DNA of 64,000 bases from Nocardia anocheti. Its GTDB lineage: Bacteria > Actinomycetota > Actinomycetes > Mycobacteriales > Mycobacteriaceae. Positions 63,099 through 64,000 of this stretch are shown here, piece by piece (within the stretch, counting starts at the first letter, position 1; the number at the start of each line of letters is the position of its first letter). The notes beneath the pieces are model-generated. The model saw only the letters and a program-made list of their open reading frames with translations. It was not told where the DNA came from and made no database searches. Location: positions 248,001 to 312,000 of the forward strand of contig NZ_JAQQFV010000005.1 of NCBI RefSeq assembly GCF_029675105.1, read 5' to 3'. The position numbers and the translations under genes were made by a program.

Positions 63099-64000
63099 TC
63101 AGACTCCGGCGTAGGCCAGCGAGGGCACCCGGTCGGTGGCGAAGCTGGTGCGCAGGTAGCACCACCAGGTCACCGCGGCCATCACCAGGAACACCGCGGC
63201 GTAGGCCCAGAAGGCGGGAGCCATGGTCTTCAGGTGCACATTCGACAGGCGCAGTGCCTGCTGGAGTACGAAGCCACCCGCGGCGCCGACCGCGCCGATG
63301 ACGCCGATCGCCGCACCGGCCTGGCGCTTGGCCGAGATGGTGGCCTCGGCGATGTCCATGCCGTGTTCGGAGGCGTACTTCTTGGCGGTGGCGCTGAAGA
63401 TCGACGGGATCATCCGGTAGGTGGAGCCGTTGCCGATGCCGGTCAGCACGAACAGCACCAGGAACGCGCCCAGGTAGAGCGGGAAGCTCTTCAGGTCGAC
63501 GGCGAGCACGATGAACGCGACCGCGACCGCCATGCCGCCGAAGACCAACGCGGTGATCTTGGCGCCACCGCCGATCTTGTCGGCCACCCAGCCACCGAAC
63601 GGACGGCTGAACGAACCCACCAGCGCGCCGAGGAAGGCCAGATTGCCCAGCGTGGTGATCCAGCCGATCGAGGCCAGCTCGGGGAAGGTGGCCTTGATCA
63701 GGGTGGGGAAGGCGAAGGAGAAGCCGATGAACGAACCGAACGTGCCGATGTAGAGGAAGGCCATGATCCAGGTGTGGCGGTTGGTCAGGGCCAGCTTGTA
63801 GGACTTGCCGTCGGACTTCGCCGCGGTGATGGAGTCCATGAAGTACAGCGCACCCACGGTGGCGACCGCGATGAACGGCAGCCAGAACAGCACCGCCAGG
63901 GTGATGCCGAAGCGGTAGCCGCCCGCGTCCTTGGCCATGATGTGGGTGCCCAGGGTGATCAGCAGCGGCACGATCAGCTGGGTCTGCGCGACACCGAGAT
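63099..64000 (-). CDS. NarK-type nitrate/nitrite MFS transporter, C-terminal part
   Basis: The frame is open to the window edge, so the N-terminal half is missing; about 300 residues remain. Membrane helices alternate with loops, and the nitrate-porter landmarks GSFSRPFGGWVADKIGG and LTGIGNGSTYRMIPSIF are visible. The last helices end at a short Ala-rich tail. Imports nitrate or exchanges nitrate and nitrite. No nitrate reductase gene is in view. Confidence 0.85.
   Translation of the reverse strand, partial: LGVAQTQLIVPLLITLGTHIMAKDAGGYRFGITLAVLFWLPFIAVATVGALYFMDSITAAKSDGKSYKLALTNRHTWIMAFLYIGTFGSFIGFSFAFPTLIKATFPELASIGWITTLGNLAFLGALVGSFSRPFGGWVADKIGGGAKITALVFGGMAVAVAFIVLAVDLKSFPLYLGAFLVLFVLTGIGNGSTYRMIPSIFSATAKKYASEHGMDIAEATISAKRQAGAAIGVIGAVGAAGGFVLQQALRLSNVHLKTMAPAFWAYAAVFLVMAAVTWWCYLRTSFATDRVPSLAYAGV

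Overview
The window looks like chromosomal DNA of a Nocardia-type mycolic-acid actinomycete. It is GC-rich and gene-dense on both strands, with many GTG starts and ATGA/GTGA stop-start overlaps. Positions 27,000-56,500 follow the Mycobacterium tuberculosis block from rsgA-aroA through sigH-rshA, TB7.3, pdtaS, whiB1, a diacylglycerol-kinase gene, rhlE, TB9.4 and moeZ to the Rv3205c family. A likely nocardiolactone-type beta-lactone cluster, DprE1- and DUF3558-family genes, bL37, WhiB1 and an IdeR-like box agree with this. All names rest on reading the sequence; no database search was run.

Layout. 1-2,192: tandem DUF3558-like secreted proteins (the first cut by the window edge) and a BrnT/BrnA-like toxin-antitoxin pair with its own operator. 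2,295-10,818: a lipid biosynthesis island. A minus-strand operon encodes two OleA/FabH-like condensing enzymes, a small membrane protein, an OleD-like reductase, a family 2 glycosyltransferase and an OleC-like adenylate-forming enzyme. It is flanked by a PapA-like acyltransferase and a divergent P450. 10,872-20,341: a secreted protein, a DprE1-family oxidase with Ser at the benzothiazinone-target Cys, a five-gene peptide/nickel-type ABC importer with a divergent ArsR regulator, a MarR regulator with a membrane protein, and a DUF4352 protein. 20,631-26,974: an orphan adenine methyltransferase fused to HTH and specificity-like domains, a soluble Ser/Thr kinase, a membrane-anchored DUF3320 protein, a degenerate recombinase-like protein and an Ig-like secreted protein.

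27,002-56,532: the conserved core. rsgA, aroA and a YedK-type HMCES gene lead into a siderophore exporter/importer module with an IdeR-like box. Then come sigH-rshA with a sigma-H type promoter and two possible start sites, the 24-residue bL37 gene, an inserted tnpB, the biotinyl-like protein, pdtaS and whiB1 (with a CRP-like site). Further on are endonuclease V, a phosphatase, a DEAD-box helicase, a ferritin-like protein, DUF3107, a TetR regulator, a DUF3152 zincin, moeZ and a TIGR02569 protein. Several intergenic spaces hold large hairpins or direct repeats.

56,703-64,000: a tight four-gene operon of the SCO2524, SCO2523 (variant P-loop), SCO2522 and SCO2521 families, of unknown function. 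It converges on a two-TM channel-like protein without a canonical selectivity filter. A GNAT acetyltransferase and the C-terminal part of a NarK-type transporter end the window. The best candidates for under-described biology are this operon, the extended beta-lactone island, the methyltransferase/kinase/DUF3320 region and the dual-start sigH locus.
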